A DNA stretch of 64,000 nucleotides from an uncultured Paracoccaceae bacterium (GTDB lineage Bacteria; Pseudomonadota; Alphaproteobacteria; Rhodobacterales; Rhodobacteraceae). This document shows positions 48,212 through 56,588 of the stretch, in pieces. The notes under the pieces were generated by a model, which made no database searches, was not told where the DNA came from, and was given only the letters and a program-made list of their open reading frames with translations. The position numbers were made by a program, and so were the translations under genes. Location of the stretch: contig CAJXWO010000002.1 in assembly GCA_913062865.1 (NCBI GenBank), positions 30,302-94,301 of the forward strand, read 5' to 3'. Numbering within the stretch: position 1 is the first letter of the stretch; each line of letters begins with the position of its first letter.

Positions 48212-49540
48212 TTAGCCCAATGCCGCCTCGGCGGCGACACCCAGCCGCAACAGCCGGTCCTCGGCCATGGGCGCGGCCATCAGGCTGATCCCGCAACTGG
48301 GCGCGCCCGTGGGCAGGGTCAGCACGCAAAGCCCCATCAGGTTGCCGATCCGCGTGTTGCGCAGGGTCATCAGGTTCTGTTGCACGTAATACGCGGCCTC
48401 GCTGTCCAGCCGCGCAAGGTTCGGTGGCAGGTTCGGCGTGGTCGGGCAGAGGATTGCGTCATAGCCCGCGGTCGCCTCGAGATAGGCCGCCCGCAAGCGG
48501 TCTATGGTCTGCCACGCCGCCACGTACTCCGAGGCAAGGTGCGCCTTGCCGCCCCGGAACCGTTCCAGGATCTGCGGATACATCTTGTCCGGCGCGGACT
48601 CGATCACGCCCTTCCATGTCCCGTAGGCCTCGGACGTATAGAGGATTGCCGACAGCGGCAGTGCGTCGTCCACCATCGGCAATTCGATCGCGTCGACCCG
48701 GGCACCCGCATCCTGCAACCGCTCGATCGCGCGTCGGAACGCATCGGCCTGGGCGTCGGCCAGGTCCGCCATTGCCGTGCCGGTCAGCCAGGCCAGGCGC
48801 ACACCCGACAGGTCCGCACCGGTCAAATCCGGGGCGCGGCGCCCCTCGATCGCGGCGAGCATCAGCGCGGCATCCTCGACCGTACGCGTCAGCGGCCCGA
48901 TCGTGTCGAAACGTGCGGCCAGCGGCACAACACCGTCCAGCGGCACGCGGCCCGCCGTCGTCTTGAGCCCCACAAGGTCATTCCAGGCCGCCGGCACCCG
49001 CACCGATCCGCCGGTGTCGCTGCCCAGCGCCGCGGCCGCAAGGCCAAAGGCGACCGAGGCCGCCGCCCCAGAGGACGATCCGCCCGATACGGCGTCGTGA
49101 TCGTGTACGCAGGGTGGCGTTGCGGTCACAGGGTTATGGCCAAGCCCGGAAAACGCTAGTTCGGACATATGCGTCTTGCCCAGGCAGACGAGGCCCAGCG
49201 CGGTCGCGTTGCGCAGGACCCAGGCGTCCCGGGCGGGGACCCGGCCCGCCAGCAAGGCCGATCCCGCCTCGGTCGCCACGCCCGCGGTGTCAAAGAGGTC
49301 TTTCCACGATACCGGCACACCGTCGAGCGGGGACAGTCGATTGCAAGTCACCGCCCGGCTCTGTGCCGCGGCGGCTTCGGACCGGGCGCGTTCGGGCGTC
49401 AGGCGGGCATAGATCCGGTCGGCCATCTCGTGGCCCGCGATGCGATCCAGATAGGCTTCGGTCAGGTCCCGCGCATCCAGATCGCCCCGACCGATGGCGC
49501 GGCCAAGCTCCGCCGCGCTTTGTTCCAGCCAATGTTCCAT
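48212..49540 (-). CDS. Amidase (amidase-signature family)
   Basis: 442 aa. Amidase-signature enzymes use a Ser-cisSer-Lys triad to hydrolyse amides. The catalytic Lys is in PVSWKDLFDTAG, and the signature SGGSSSGAAASVAFGLA followed by GSDTGGSVRVPA carries both serines. ATG 49540 gives MEHWLEQSAAELG. No glutamine-amidotransferase partners are adjacent, so this is not evidently GatA. It is divergent from the UbiH-type gene. Substrate unknown. Confidence 0.92.
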   Translation of the reverse strand: MEHWLEQSAAELGRAIGRGDLDARDLTEAYLDRIAGHEMADRIYARLTPERARSEAAAAQSRAVTCNRLSPLDGVPVSWKDLFDTAGVATEAGSALLAGRVPARDAWVLRNATALGLVCLGKTHMSELAFSGLGHNPVTATPPCVHDHDAVSGGSSSGAAASVAFGLAAAALGSDTGGSVRVPAAWNDLVGLKTTAGRVPLDGVVPLAARFDTIGPLTRTVEDAALMLAAIEGRRAPDLTGADLSGVRLAWLTGTAMADLADAQADAFRRAIERLQDAGARVDAIELPMVDDALPLSAILYTSEAYGTWKGVIESAPDKMYPQILERFRGGKAHLASEYVAAWQTIDRLRAAYLEATAGYDAILCPTTPNLPPNLARLDSEAAYYVQQNLMTLRNTRIGNLMGLCVLTLPTGAPSCGISLMAAPMAEDRLLRLGVAAEAALG

Positions 49541-49622
49541 ACCCGTCCCTCCGCCATATGCCGCGACGGTAGCGGCAGGCGGGCGCATGGACAATCCCGG
49601 GCCGGGGCGCATATTGGCGGGC

Positions 49623-50849
49623 ATGATGACCGACAGCGATCTTCTCATCGTGGGCGGCGGGCTCAACGGCCCCGCGCTTGCTCTTGCCATGGCCCAGGCG
49701 GGCCACGACGTCACCGTGGTCGACGCCCTGCCCGAACCGGAACGGCGGGACGACACCTTCGACGGGCGCAGCTATGCCATGGCGCTGGGGTCGGTACGGC
49801 TCTTGCAGGCCATTGGTCTCTGGGACGCGGTCGCCGCGCACGCCCAGCCGATCAACGAGATCAAGGTCACCGATGGCCGTGCCGGCGAAGGGCCGTCGCC
49901 CTTTTTCCTGCATTTCGACCATGCCGAGATCGAAGAGGGGCCCATGGGCCACATGGTCGAGGATCGCCATCTGCGCCGCGCCATGCTGGATGCCATGGCG
50001 GCTGACCCGCGTGTCACACACATGTCCGGTCGCCGTGTCGTGGCGCAGGACATCGACGCCCGGGCCGCGCGGGGCACCCTCGAAGATGGCACGGTTCTGT
50101 CTGCAAAGCTGCTGGTTGGCGCCGATGGCCGCAAAAGCGGCACCGCTCAGCGTGCCGGAATTTCGCGGACCGGTTGGGACTATGGCCAGACCGCGCTGGT
50201 CTGCGCGATCTCGCACGAAAAGCCGCACCATGGCATCGCGCACCAGTTCTTCATGCCCCCCGGCCCACTGGCGATCCTGCCGCTAACCCAAAACCGGTCG
50301 TCCATCGTGTGGAGCGAACGGACGGAGATGGCCGAGGCAATACAGTCCATGGACGATGCGGGGTATCTCGACGCGCTGCGCCCCCGCTTCGGCAGTTTCT
50401 TGGGGGAGATCGCGCTGGCCGGCGACCGGTTCACCTATCCGCTGAACCTGACCATCGCCAACAGCTTTGTCGGCGACCGCCTAGCGCTGATCGGGGATGC
50501 CGCCCACGGGGTGCATCCCATTGCGGGACAGGGCCTGAACGCGGGCCTGCGCGACGTGGGTGCCCTGGCCGAGGTCCTGATCCAGGCCACCCGGCGGGGC
50601 GAGGATATGGCAAGCCCTCTGGTGCTGGACCGGTACCAGCAATGGCGCCGTTTTGACACCGCGACGCTGGCGGTGGCCACGGACGCCTTCAACAGGCTCT
50701 TTTCGAACGACAACCCGATTCTGCGCGCCGGGCGAGATATCGGCATGGGCCTCGTGGGGCGCATCCCTGCCCTGCGCCGCAGCTTCATCCGCGAGGCTGC
50801 AGGGCTAACAGGCGACGTGCCGAGGCTGTTGCAGGGCAAGGCGATCTGA
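49623..50849 (+). CDS. UbiH/UbiF/VisC-family FAD-dependent hydroxylase
   Basis: 408 aa from ATG 49623, with a second ATG at the next codon. It is a flavoprotein monooxygenase of ubiquinone ring hydroxylation. FAD motifs are IVGGGLNGPALALAMAQAG at the N-terminus, DGRSYAMALGSVRLL, GADGRKSGTA and GDAAHGVHPIAGQGLNAG. Which ring position it hydroxylates cannot be told from sequence. A GC-rich hairpin follows the gene. UbiE and UbiB, serving the same pathway, are encoded at 27179-29471. Confidence 0.93.
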   Translation: MMTDSDLLIVGGGLNGPALALAMAQAGHDVTVVDALPEPERRDDTFDGRSYAMALGSVRLLQAIGLWDAVAAHAQPINEIKVTDGRAGEGPSPFFLHFDHAEIEEGPMGHMVEDRHLRRAMLDAMAADPRVTHMSGRRVVAQDIDARAARGTLEDGTVLSAKLLVGADGRKSGTAQRAGISRTGWDYGQTALVCAISHEKPHHGIAHQFFMPPGPLAILPLTQNRSSIVWSERTEMAEAIQSMDDAGYLDALRPRFGSFLGEIALAGDRFTYPLNLTIANSFVGDRLALIGDAAHGVHPIAGQGLNAGLRDVGALAEVLIQATRRGEDMASPLVLDRYQQWRRFDTATLAVATDAFNRLFSNDNPILRAGRDIGMGLVGRIPALRRSFIREAAGLTGDVPRLLQGKAI

Positions 50850-50862
50850 GCGCCGAAACAAG

Positions 50863-50890
50863 AGGCCCCGGCACGGGGGCCGGGGCTTTG
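50863..50890. terminator. Bidirectional GC hairpin between the UbiH-type and Trm112 genes
   Basis: GCCCCGGC and GCCGGGGC arms surround a short ACGGG-type loop, followed on the plus strand by CTTTGG. The two flanking genes converge here, so it may stop transcription from either side. Confidence 0.6.
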
Positions 50891-50926
50891 GTGTGCCAAG
50901 CCTTCGCTCTTGCGCCTGGACCCTGC

Positions 50927-51124
50927 TCAGTCCAGCGCGCGCGCCTCGTCCAGAAGCATGACCGGAATTCCGTTGCGGATCGGAAAGGCCAGACCAGCCG
51001 CCTTGGAAACCAGTTCCTGCCGTTCTGCATCGTAGTGCAGCGTGGTCTGAGTTTGCGGGCAGACCAGCGCCTCGAGCATGCGCCGGTCGAAGCCGGGCGC
51101 GTCCGATGTAGTCTCTTCGCTCAT
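50927..51124 (-). CDS. Trm112-family protein
   Basis: 65 aa. Small Trm112-like proteins act as zinc-binding or structural partners of methyltransferases in other systems; the role in these bacteria is unproven. The [16 protein letters not shown] and [16 protein letters not shown] segments are the family signature. Only one Cys is visible in the first motif. The start overlaps the stop of the Lon-N gene by four bases. Confidence 0.9.
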   Translation of the reverse strand: MSEETTSDAPGFDRRMLEALVCPQTQTTLHYDAERQELVSKAAGLAFPIRNGIPVMLLDEARALD

Positions 51125-51768
51125 TGCATCACCTCGCCGCTTTCGCCCCCACGCAGGGCATATTCGATCAGCGTCACGAGCGTCTCGCGCCGCGTGGACA
51201 AGGACGGCGCCTCGAGCAGCGCCTGCTTGTCCTCTGGTGCAAAGTCCAGAAGCATCGAAAGCGAATTGATAAGCAACTCGTCATCAGCCTCCTTGAGGCT
51301 TTCCCAGTCGGTAGACAACTCCTTGGCGGAAAAGAACTTGCTCAGCAGGTTCAGAAAGCCCTCGCGATCGAAGTCCGGGTCTTTCTCGGCGCTGCCGAGG
51401 TCCTGCTCGAACCCGTCCCACGTCACCTCGCAGCGGCGATAGGGGGTGAACCCGGTCACCTCACCCGCGACACGAAAACGGGATATGCCCTTCAGCGTGA
51501 TCAGGTAGCGCCCATCCTCGGTTTCGGAAAACTGGGTCAGGCGTCCGGCGCAGCCGATCGTGTGAAGCCCTGTCCCCTCGTCACGGCCGGGCACCTTGTT
51601 GGGCTGCACCATGCCGATCAGGCGGGTGGGGGTCTTCATGCAGTCCTCCAGCATCGCCAGGTATCGGGGCTCGAAAATATGCAATGGCAGTCGTGCCCGC
51701 GGCAGCAGAAGCGCCCCAGGCAAGGGAAAGGCCGGGATCGTCCCCGGCAGGTCAGCGAACCGCGTCAT
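51121..51768 (-). CDS. LON peptidase substrate-binding (N-terminal) domain protein
   Basis: 215 aa stand-alone Lon N-domain. It lacks the AAA+ and protease domains of Lon. Motifs [24 protein letters not shown] (read as [14 protein letters not shown] then [10 protein letters not shown]) and [18 protein letters not shown] are typical. The role is probably substrate recognition or regulation, not shown. ATG 51768 fits family length. It is co-transcribed with Trm112 and the thioredoxin-TPR gene upstream, 27 bases away. Confidence 0.9.
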   Translation of the reverse strand: MTRFADLPGTIPAFPLPGALLLPRARLPLHIFEPRYLAMLEDCMKTPTRLIGMVQPNKVPGRDEGTGLHTIGCAGRLTQFSETEDGRYLITLKGISRFRVAGEVTGFTPYRRCEVTWDGFEQDLGSAEKDPDFDREGFLNLLSKFFSAKELSTDWESLKEADDELLINSLSMLLDFAPEDKQALLEAPSLSTRRETLVTLIEYALRGGESGEVMQ

Positions 51769-51795
51769 GGAGCGCAACCTAGGCCTACGCACGGA

Positions 51796-52713
51796 TCAGG
51801 CAAATATCATCGAAGACAGGCGACGCCGCCCGTTCAACGCAACCGGATCATTGGGTTTGAGCGCTTCGAAAATGGTCATCAGCTGTGCCTTCGCCGCACC
51901 GTCATTCCACTCACGATCGCGCCGGAACAGTTCCAGCAGCTCGTTGACCGCCGCTTCGCCATCGCCATGGGCATAAAGCGCCTGTGCCAGGTCGTAGCGG
52001 GCCTGGTGATCGTCCGGATCGGCTTCGACCCGGGCAAGCAGATCGGCCACTGGGCCGGCGCCCGCGGCCTGCTTCGTCAGCTCCAGCTGGGCATGGGCGG
52101 CCTCGAGCTCGGGGCTTTCCGAAATCTCGGCCGGCGCGCCGTTCAGGACCGCCTCGGCCTGGTCCAGATCGTTCATGGCGATATGCGCGCGCACCAGCCC
52201 GCCATAGGCCGCGGCATTGTTCGAATCCTCGCCCAGGATCGCGGCAAACGTCTGCGCGGCGTCTTCTGCCGCGCCTTCTTCGAGCATCTGTTCCGCGGCG
52301 GCGACAGCGTCGTCAAGCCCGCCCGAGGCATCGCCGCCCGCCGCCTGCACCACCCGGTCGATGAAAGCCTTGAGTTCCGACGCGGGGACGGCGCCTTGGA
52401 ACCCATCGACGGGCTGACCCTTCCAGAAGGCGTAGACCGTCGGGATCGACTGAATGCGCAGCTGGCCCGCGATCATCTGGTTCTCGTCTACATTGACCTT
52501 GACCATCTTGACCGCGCCGCGTGCCGCCGTGACGGCCTCCTCCAGCGCCGGGCCCAACGTCTTGCAAGGCCCGCACCACGGCGCCCAGAAATCGACGATC
52601 ACAGGAACCTCGTTCGACGCTTCGACCACATCGGCCATAAAGGTCGCTTCGCTGCTGTCCTTGATGAGATCGCTGGCGGGGGGTGTACCCGCGCCGGTGC
52701 CCAATTCGATCAT
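51796..52713 (-). CDS. Thioredoxin-TPR co-chaperone (YbbN/CnoX-like)
   Basis: 305 aa. An N-terminal thioredoxin domain has a full CGPC redox site (FWAPWCGPCKTL), and the C-terminal half carries TPR-like repeats (LVRAHIAMNDLDQAEAVLNG and YDLAQALYAHGDGEAAVNEL). YbbN/CnoX proteins protect unfolding proteins and work with chaperones; E. coli YbbN lacks one of the two cysteines, while this member keeps both. It heads the minus-strand unit with Lon-N and Trm112. Confidence 0.92.
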   Translation of the reverse strand: MIELGTGAGTPPASDLIKDSSEATFMADVVEASNEVPVIVDFWAPWCGPCKTLGPALEEAVTAARGAVKMVKVNVDENQMIAGQLRIQSIPTVYAFWKGQPVDGFQGAVPASELKAFIDRVVQAAGGDASGGLDDAVAAAEQMLEEGAAEDAAQTFAAILGEDSNNAAAYGGLVRAHIAMNDLDQAEAVLNGAPAEISESPELEAAHAQLELTKQAAGAGPVADLLARVEADPDDHQARYDLAQALYAHGDGEAAVNELLELFRRDREWNDGAAKAQLMTIFEALKPNDPVALNGRRRLSSMIFA

Positions 52714-52910
52714 GGCATTAACCCCTCGTGTGTGTCGCGCTTGCGCGTTGAGCCCTATATGGACGCCGCAGCCCTGACTGCCAAGGGCCCGCACCCCGTG
52801 CCCTTGTCCTGCGATCCGATCTGACAGAGGTCAAATCGCCGCGCATAGCGTCATGCCAATGTCATTTCGAACCCGTAGCGGTCACCCGCGATGCCTCCAG
52901 GAAACCCGAC

Positions 52911-54662
52911 ATGCCCGACCCTACCAGACCCCAGGCCACACCGCCCGCCGCGCGGTCCGGCACGCCGAACGTGACCTTTGCCAGCCGCGACACGCTGGAC
53001 CGGGCGCTGCGCGCGGCCGCAGGACGCGTGACTGGCGGGGTCTCGCCCCAGGCGGCCTTTTCGGCCTGGTCGGACTGGGCGTCGCACCTCGTCCGCGCGC
53101 CCGGGCGTCAACAAGAGCTGGCTGAGCGCGCATGGCGTAACGGCATGGCGGCCTGGATGGGCATGTGGGGACTGCCCGGCGGGCTGAGCCCGCGCAAGGG
53201 CGATCACCGCTTCGACCATCCCGGCTGGGCGCTGCCCCCGTTCCGCGCGGCCCAGCAGGCCCATCTCGCGGTCGAGGATTTCTGGTGCGAAGCCACCCGC
53301 GACATGCGCGGGATGCGCAAACGCAGCGCCGACCGGGTGGGCTTCATGGTGTCGCAGATCGTCAACATGGCCTCGCCCTCCAACTCGCCCTTCACCAATC
53401 CCGAGGTGGTCGAGAAAACGCTCAAGACCAGCGGCCAGAACCTGCGCCACGGGGCGATGCGCGCGCTCGACGATCTGCGCAAAGAGGCGATCGGCCGCAA
53501 CGCCGCCGACGAAAGCCCCTTCCAGGTCGGCGAAAACATCGCCGTCACCCCGGGCAAGGTGGTCTACCGCAACGACATCTTCGAGCTGATCCAATACGCG
53601 CCGCAAACCGGCACCGTGCATCCCGACCCGGTGCTGATCGTCCCGGCGTGGATCATGAAGTACTACATCCTCGATCTCAGCCCCGAGAACTCGCTGATCC
53701 GCTACCTCGTGGGCAAGGGCTTCACCGTCTTCTGCATCTCCTGGTGCAACCCCACGGCAGAGCAGCGCGACCTGTCGCTCGACGATTACCGCCGCCGCGG
53801 CGTCATGCAGGCGATCGACGAGGTGACCCGGACCACCGGCCGCGACCGGCTCCATGCCTGCGGCTATTGCCTGGGCGGCACGATCCTGTCCATCGCCGCC
53901 GCCACCATGGCGCGCGACGAGGATACGCGCCTGGCCTCGGTCACGCTTCTGGCCGGGCAGACCGATTTCACCGAAGCGGGCGAGCTCATGCTCTTTCTCG
54001 ACGAAAGCCAGGTCGCCTTTCTCGAAGACGTGATGTGGGACCGGGGCTATCTGGATCAGGACCAGATGGCAGGCACGTTCAAGGCCCTGCGCGCGCGCGA
54101 GTTGATCTGGAACACCGCCGTCCAGCGCTACCTGCTCGACCGCGACGAACGCGCCTTCGACATCGGCACCTGGGCCGCGGACACTACGCGCATGCCCTAC
54201 CGGATGCATTCGGACTACCTGCGCGGGCTCTTCCTGGAAAACCGCCTGACCGGGGGCCGGTTCGCCGTCGATGGCCGCGTGATCGCGCTCAAGGACATTT
54301 CCGCGCCCATGTTCGTTCTGGGGACCGAGACCGACTACATCGCGCCCTGGCAGTCAGTCTACAAGGCGGCGCTGTTCACGGAAAACGACCTGACCTTCGT
54401 GCTGACGAACGGGGGGCACAACGCGGGCATCCTGTCAGAGCCGGGCCACCAAAGGCGGCACTACCGCGTGGGCCACCGCACACCGGACAAGCGCTACATG
54501 GACCCGGACACATGGCTCGCGCACCACGACGCGCAAGAGGGCTCGTGGTGGCCCGTCTGGACCGACTTCCTCGCGCAGCACCAATCCGGCAAACGGACCA
54601 AGCCGCCGCAAATGGGCCCTGCCCTGGCCGATGCGCCGGGCACCTATGTGATGCAGCGATAG
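52911..54662 (+). CDS. phaC: Class I poly(R)-hydroxyalkanoate synthase
   Basis: 583 aa, the usual class I length. It polymerises 3-hydroxyacyl-CoA into storage granules. The lipase-like box GYCLGG holds the catalytic Cys (about 320). The other triad residues are in TETDYIAPW (Asp about 475) and NGGHNAGI (His about 503). FCISWCNPTAEQRD is also family-specific. The N-terminal domain (1-200) is variable. No phaB or phasin gene is next to it, and the thiolase is 13.6 kb away. It is divergent from the thioredoxin-TPR gene. Confidence 0.96.
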   Translation: MPDPTRPQATPPAARSGTPNVTFASRDTLDRALRAAAGRVTGGVSPQAAFSAWSDWASHLVRAPGRQQELAERAWRNGMAAWMGMWGLPGGLSPRKGDHRFDHPGWALPPFRAAQQAHLAVEDFWCEATRDMRGMRKRSADRVGFMVSQIVNMASPSNSPFTNPEVVEKTLKTSGQNLRHGAMRALDDLRKEAIGRNAADESPFQVGENIAVTPGKVVYRNDIFELIQYAPQTGTVHPDPVLIVPAWIMKYYILDLSPENSLIRYLVGKGFTVFCISWCNPTAEQRDLSLDDYRRRGVMQAIDEVTRTTGRDRLHACGYCLGGTILSIAAATMARDEDTRLASVTLLAGQTDFTEAGELMLFLDESQVAFLEDVMWDRGYLDQDQMAGTFKALRARELIWNTAVQRYLLDRDERAFDIGTWAADTTRMPYRMHSDYLRGLFLENRLTGGRFAVDGRVIALKDISAPMFVLGTETDYIAPWQSVYKAALFTENDLTFVLTNGGHNAGILSEPGHQRRHYRVGHRTPDKRYMDPDTWLAHHDAQEGSWWPVWTDFLAQHQSGKRTKPPQMGPALADAPGTYVMQR

Positions 54663-54664
54663 GC

Positions 54665-55453
54665 CTAGAGGTCGAAGCTTGCGAACACCGGCGCGTGGTC
54701 GCTGGGCTTCTCCCAGCCCCGTGCATCCCGCAGGATGCGGCTGCCGTGGGCGGCGCTGGCGATATCGCCCGTGGCCCACACATGGTCGAGCCGACGACCC
54801 TTGTCGGCGGCATCCCAATCCTTGGCCCGGTAACTCCACCAGGAGTAGAGCAGGCCTTCGGGAATATCGGCGCGTGTCACATCGACCCAGCCACCCGCCT
54901 CTTGCGCTGCACCCATATGGTCCACCTCGATCGGGGTGTGGCTGACGACCTTCAGCATCTGTTTGTGGCTCCACACGTCATCCTCGCGCGGGGCGATGTT
55001 CAGATCGCCCACGAGAATCGATTTTTCCGGCCGGTCGCCATGGGCCCAGTCGCGCATGTGGCTCAGGAAATCGAGCTTTTGCCCGAATTTCACGTTCACG
55101 TCGCGGTCAGGCACATCACCGCCCGCCGGAACGTAGAAATTGTGGATGGTCACCCCATTCTCGAGTTCCGCCGCCACATGCCGGGCCTGGCCGAGCCCGG
55201 CAAAGTCGATCTCGCCCGCATCGCGCAGGGGCAGCTTCGACAGGATCGCGACGCCGTTATAACCCTTCTCGCCCCGCGCGACCATGTGCGGATAGCCCAG
55301 ATCGGCAAAGCGCTCGGCCGGGATCTTGTCGACCGGGCTCTTGCACTCCTGCAGACAGAGGATATCCGGCGCCTCTTCTGTCAGAAGCTTTTCCACCAGC
55401 CCCGCCCGCAGGCGCACCGAGTTGATGTTCCATGTGGCAAGCGTAAAGGCCAT
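54665..55453 (-). CDS. xthA: Exodeoxyribonuclease III
   Basis: 262 aa. It acts as a 3'-5' exonuclease and abasic-site endonuclease in base excision repair. Motifs: ATWNINSVR, LQECKS (metal Glu), VPAGGDVPDRDV, LVGDLNIAP (Asp and Asn), DYRR-equivalent RRLDHVWAT, and the final KPSDHAPVFASF with the catalytic Asp-His pair. Gene is convergent with phaC, with two bases between the stops. Confidence 0.96.
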   Translation of the reverse strand: MAFTLATWNINSVRLRAGLVEKLLTEEAPDILCLQECKSPVDKIPAERFADLGYPHMVARGEKGYNGVAILSKLPLRDAGEIDFAGLGQARHVAAELENGVTIHNFYVPAGGDVPDRDVNVKFGQKLDFLSHMRDWAHGDRPEKSILVGDLNIAPREDDVWSHKQMLKVVSHTPIEVDHMGAAQEAGGWVDVTRADIPEGLLYSWWSYRAKDWDAADKGRRLDHVWATGDIASAAHGSRILRDARGWEKPSDHAPVFASFDL

Positions 55454-55623
55454 GGGTCGGCTCCTTGTGAAATGGGGTCACCGGTCGGAGTAGCAGAGGT
55501 CGGTCGGGAGGGGAAAGGGGCGCAACCCGACCCTGCGTTGAATATACCGATAACCGGCGCGTGGCGGACGAAACGGGCCTGCGCAAGCGGCGCTACATCC
55601 AGCCTGCCACGGATTCCAGACCC

Positions 55624-55651
55624 AAAAAAAAGCCGGGCACAATGGCCCGGC
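55624..55651 (-). terminator. Rho-independent terminator downstream of the response regulator / candidate sRNA
   Basis: Seven-pair stem GCCGGGC/GCCCGGC around a six-base loop (ACAATG on the plus strand), ending in a run of eight T on the minus strand. This is a textbook intrinsic terminator. It lies 136 bases past the regulator stop. Confidence 0.9.
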
Positions 55652-55694
55652 GCAGTCCAACAGGGAGGTGCGTATCATTGACCCGGATACGCTC
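55624..55694 (-). ncRNA. Candidate small RNA with an exposed CCTCCC motif
   Basis: On the minus strand a TATACT -10-like hexamer (complement at 55701-55706) precedes a possible start near 55694. The transcript would hold a seven-pair hairpin (GCGTATC/GATACGC, complement 55670-55692), a single-stranded CACCTCCCTG (complement around 55661-55670), then the strong terminator. About 70 nt. CCTCCC motifs mark a class of alphaproteobacterial sRNAs. A -35 element was not found, and 3'UTR processing of the regulator mRNA is an alternative source. Confidence 0.35.
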
Positions 55695-55786
55695 GGGTTC
55701 AGTATATATGTAAAGTATCACAGCCCCCCGCATCTTTGACATGGGTCAACTGGGAGTGGTGCGATTTCGCGGACAATGCGTTGCCT

Positions 55787-56473
55787 TCATGCAACCAATC
55801 GGTAGCCCCCGCTTTCAGTCACGAGGATCCGCGCGTTCGAGGGATCGGGCTCGATCTTCTGGCGCAGGCGGTAGATATGCGTCTCGAGCGTGTGGGTCGT
55901 GACGCCCGCATTGTACCCCCACACCTCGTGGAGAAGCGTGTCGCGTGCCACAACACCTTCGGTCGAGCGGTAGAGGTATTTGAGGATGTTCGTCTCTTTC
56001 TCAGTCAGGCGGATCTTGCGATCATCTTCGGTCATCAGCATCTTCATCGCCGGCTTGAAGGTGTACGGCCCAAGGGTGAACACCGCGTCCTCGGACTGTT
56101 CGTGCTGACGCAGCTGGGCGCGGATGCGGGCCAGAAGCACCGGAAACTTGAAAGGCTTGGTCACGTAGTCGTTGGCACCCGCATCAAGCCCCAGGATCGT
56201 GTCCGCGTCGCTGTCATGGCCGGTGAGCATCAGGATGGGCGACTTCACCCCCTGTTTGCGCATCAGGCGGCACAGCTCGCGCCCGTCGGTGTCGGGCAGG
56301 CCCACATCGAGGATCACCAAGTCATAAAGCTGTTCCTTGACCCGCTCCATCGCCTGGGCGCCGTTGCCCGCCTCGAAGACCTCGAAGTCCTCTGTCATCA
56401 CCAACTGTTCCGACAGCGCCTCGCGCAGGTCATCGTCATCATCGACCAGAAGGATGTTTTTTACCTGAGCCAT
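55787..56473 (-). CDS. OmpR-family response regulator transcription factor
   Basis: 228 aa from ATG 56473, which has GGAGG six bases upstream; ATG 56476 is adjacent. The receiver domain has the acidic pair DDDDD (11-15), the phosphorylation site in LVILDVGLPDTDG (Asp about 56), LTGHD (Thr about 84) and TKPF (Lys about 106). The C-terminal winged helix spans about 130-228 (LTEKETNILKYLYRS and THTLETHIYRLRQKIEPDP). No sensor kinase gene is adjacent, so it is an orphan. It is divergent from ribA. Confidence 0.93.
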   Translation of the reverse strand: MAQVKNILLVDDDDDLREALSEQLVMTEDFEVFEAGNGAQAMERVKEQLYDLVILDVGLPDTDGRELCRLMRKQGVKSPILMLTGHDSDADTILGLDAGANDYVTKPFKFPVLLARIRAQLRQHEQSEDAVFTLGPYTFKPAMKMLMTEDDRKIRLTEKETNILKYLYRSTEGVVARDTLLHEVWGYNAGVTTHTLETHIYRLRQKIEPDPSNARILVTESGGYRLVA

Positions 56474-56588
56474 CATGTGCCTCCGTTGCCTTTCGAGGCA
56501 GATGGGCGCATGTCTGAGGAGCGGCAAGAATTGCTGCAAGGGTTTCACGCCCTCGTGTCCCCCGCCCGCGAATTGTTTCAGGAGTGAC

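Larger units (their letters stand above)
55454..55786. other. Gene-free stretch between xthA and the response regulator
   Basis: This 333-base gap has no supportable ORF. It contains a strong minus-strand terminator (55624-55651), a candidate small RNA immediately upstream of it, and the xthA upstream region near 55454-55500. Local AT content near 55700-55712 is high, consistent with a promoter. Confidence 0.5.

Noticed and set aside
53165..55681. Open frame of 838 codons overlapping phaC and xthA
   Set aside because: The frame is Arg/Gly/Pro-rich shadow sequence; phaC and xthA in the same DNA have complete catalytic motifs.
55787..56473. Calling the response regulator CtrA or CenR
   Set aside because: The receiver and DNA-binding sequences do not match CtrA as I know it, and I cannot distinguish other orphan OmpR-type regulators by reading.
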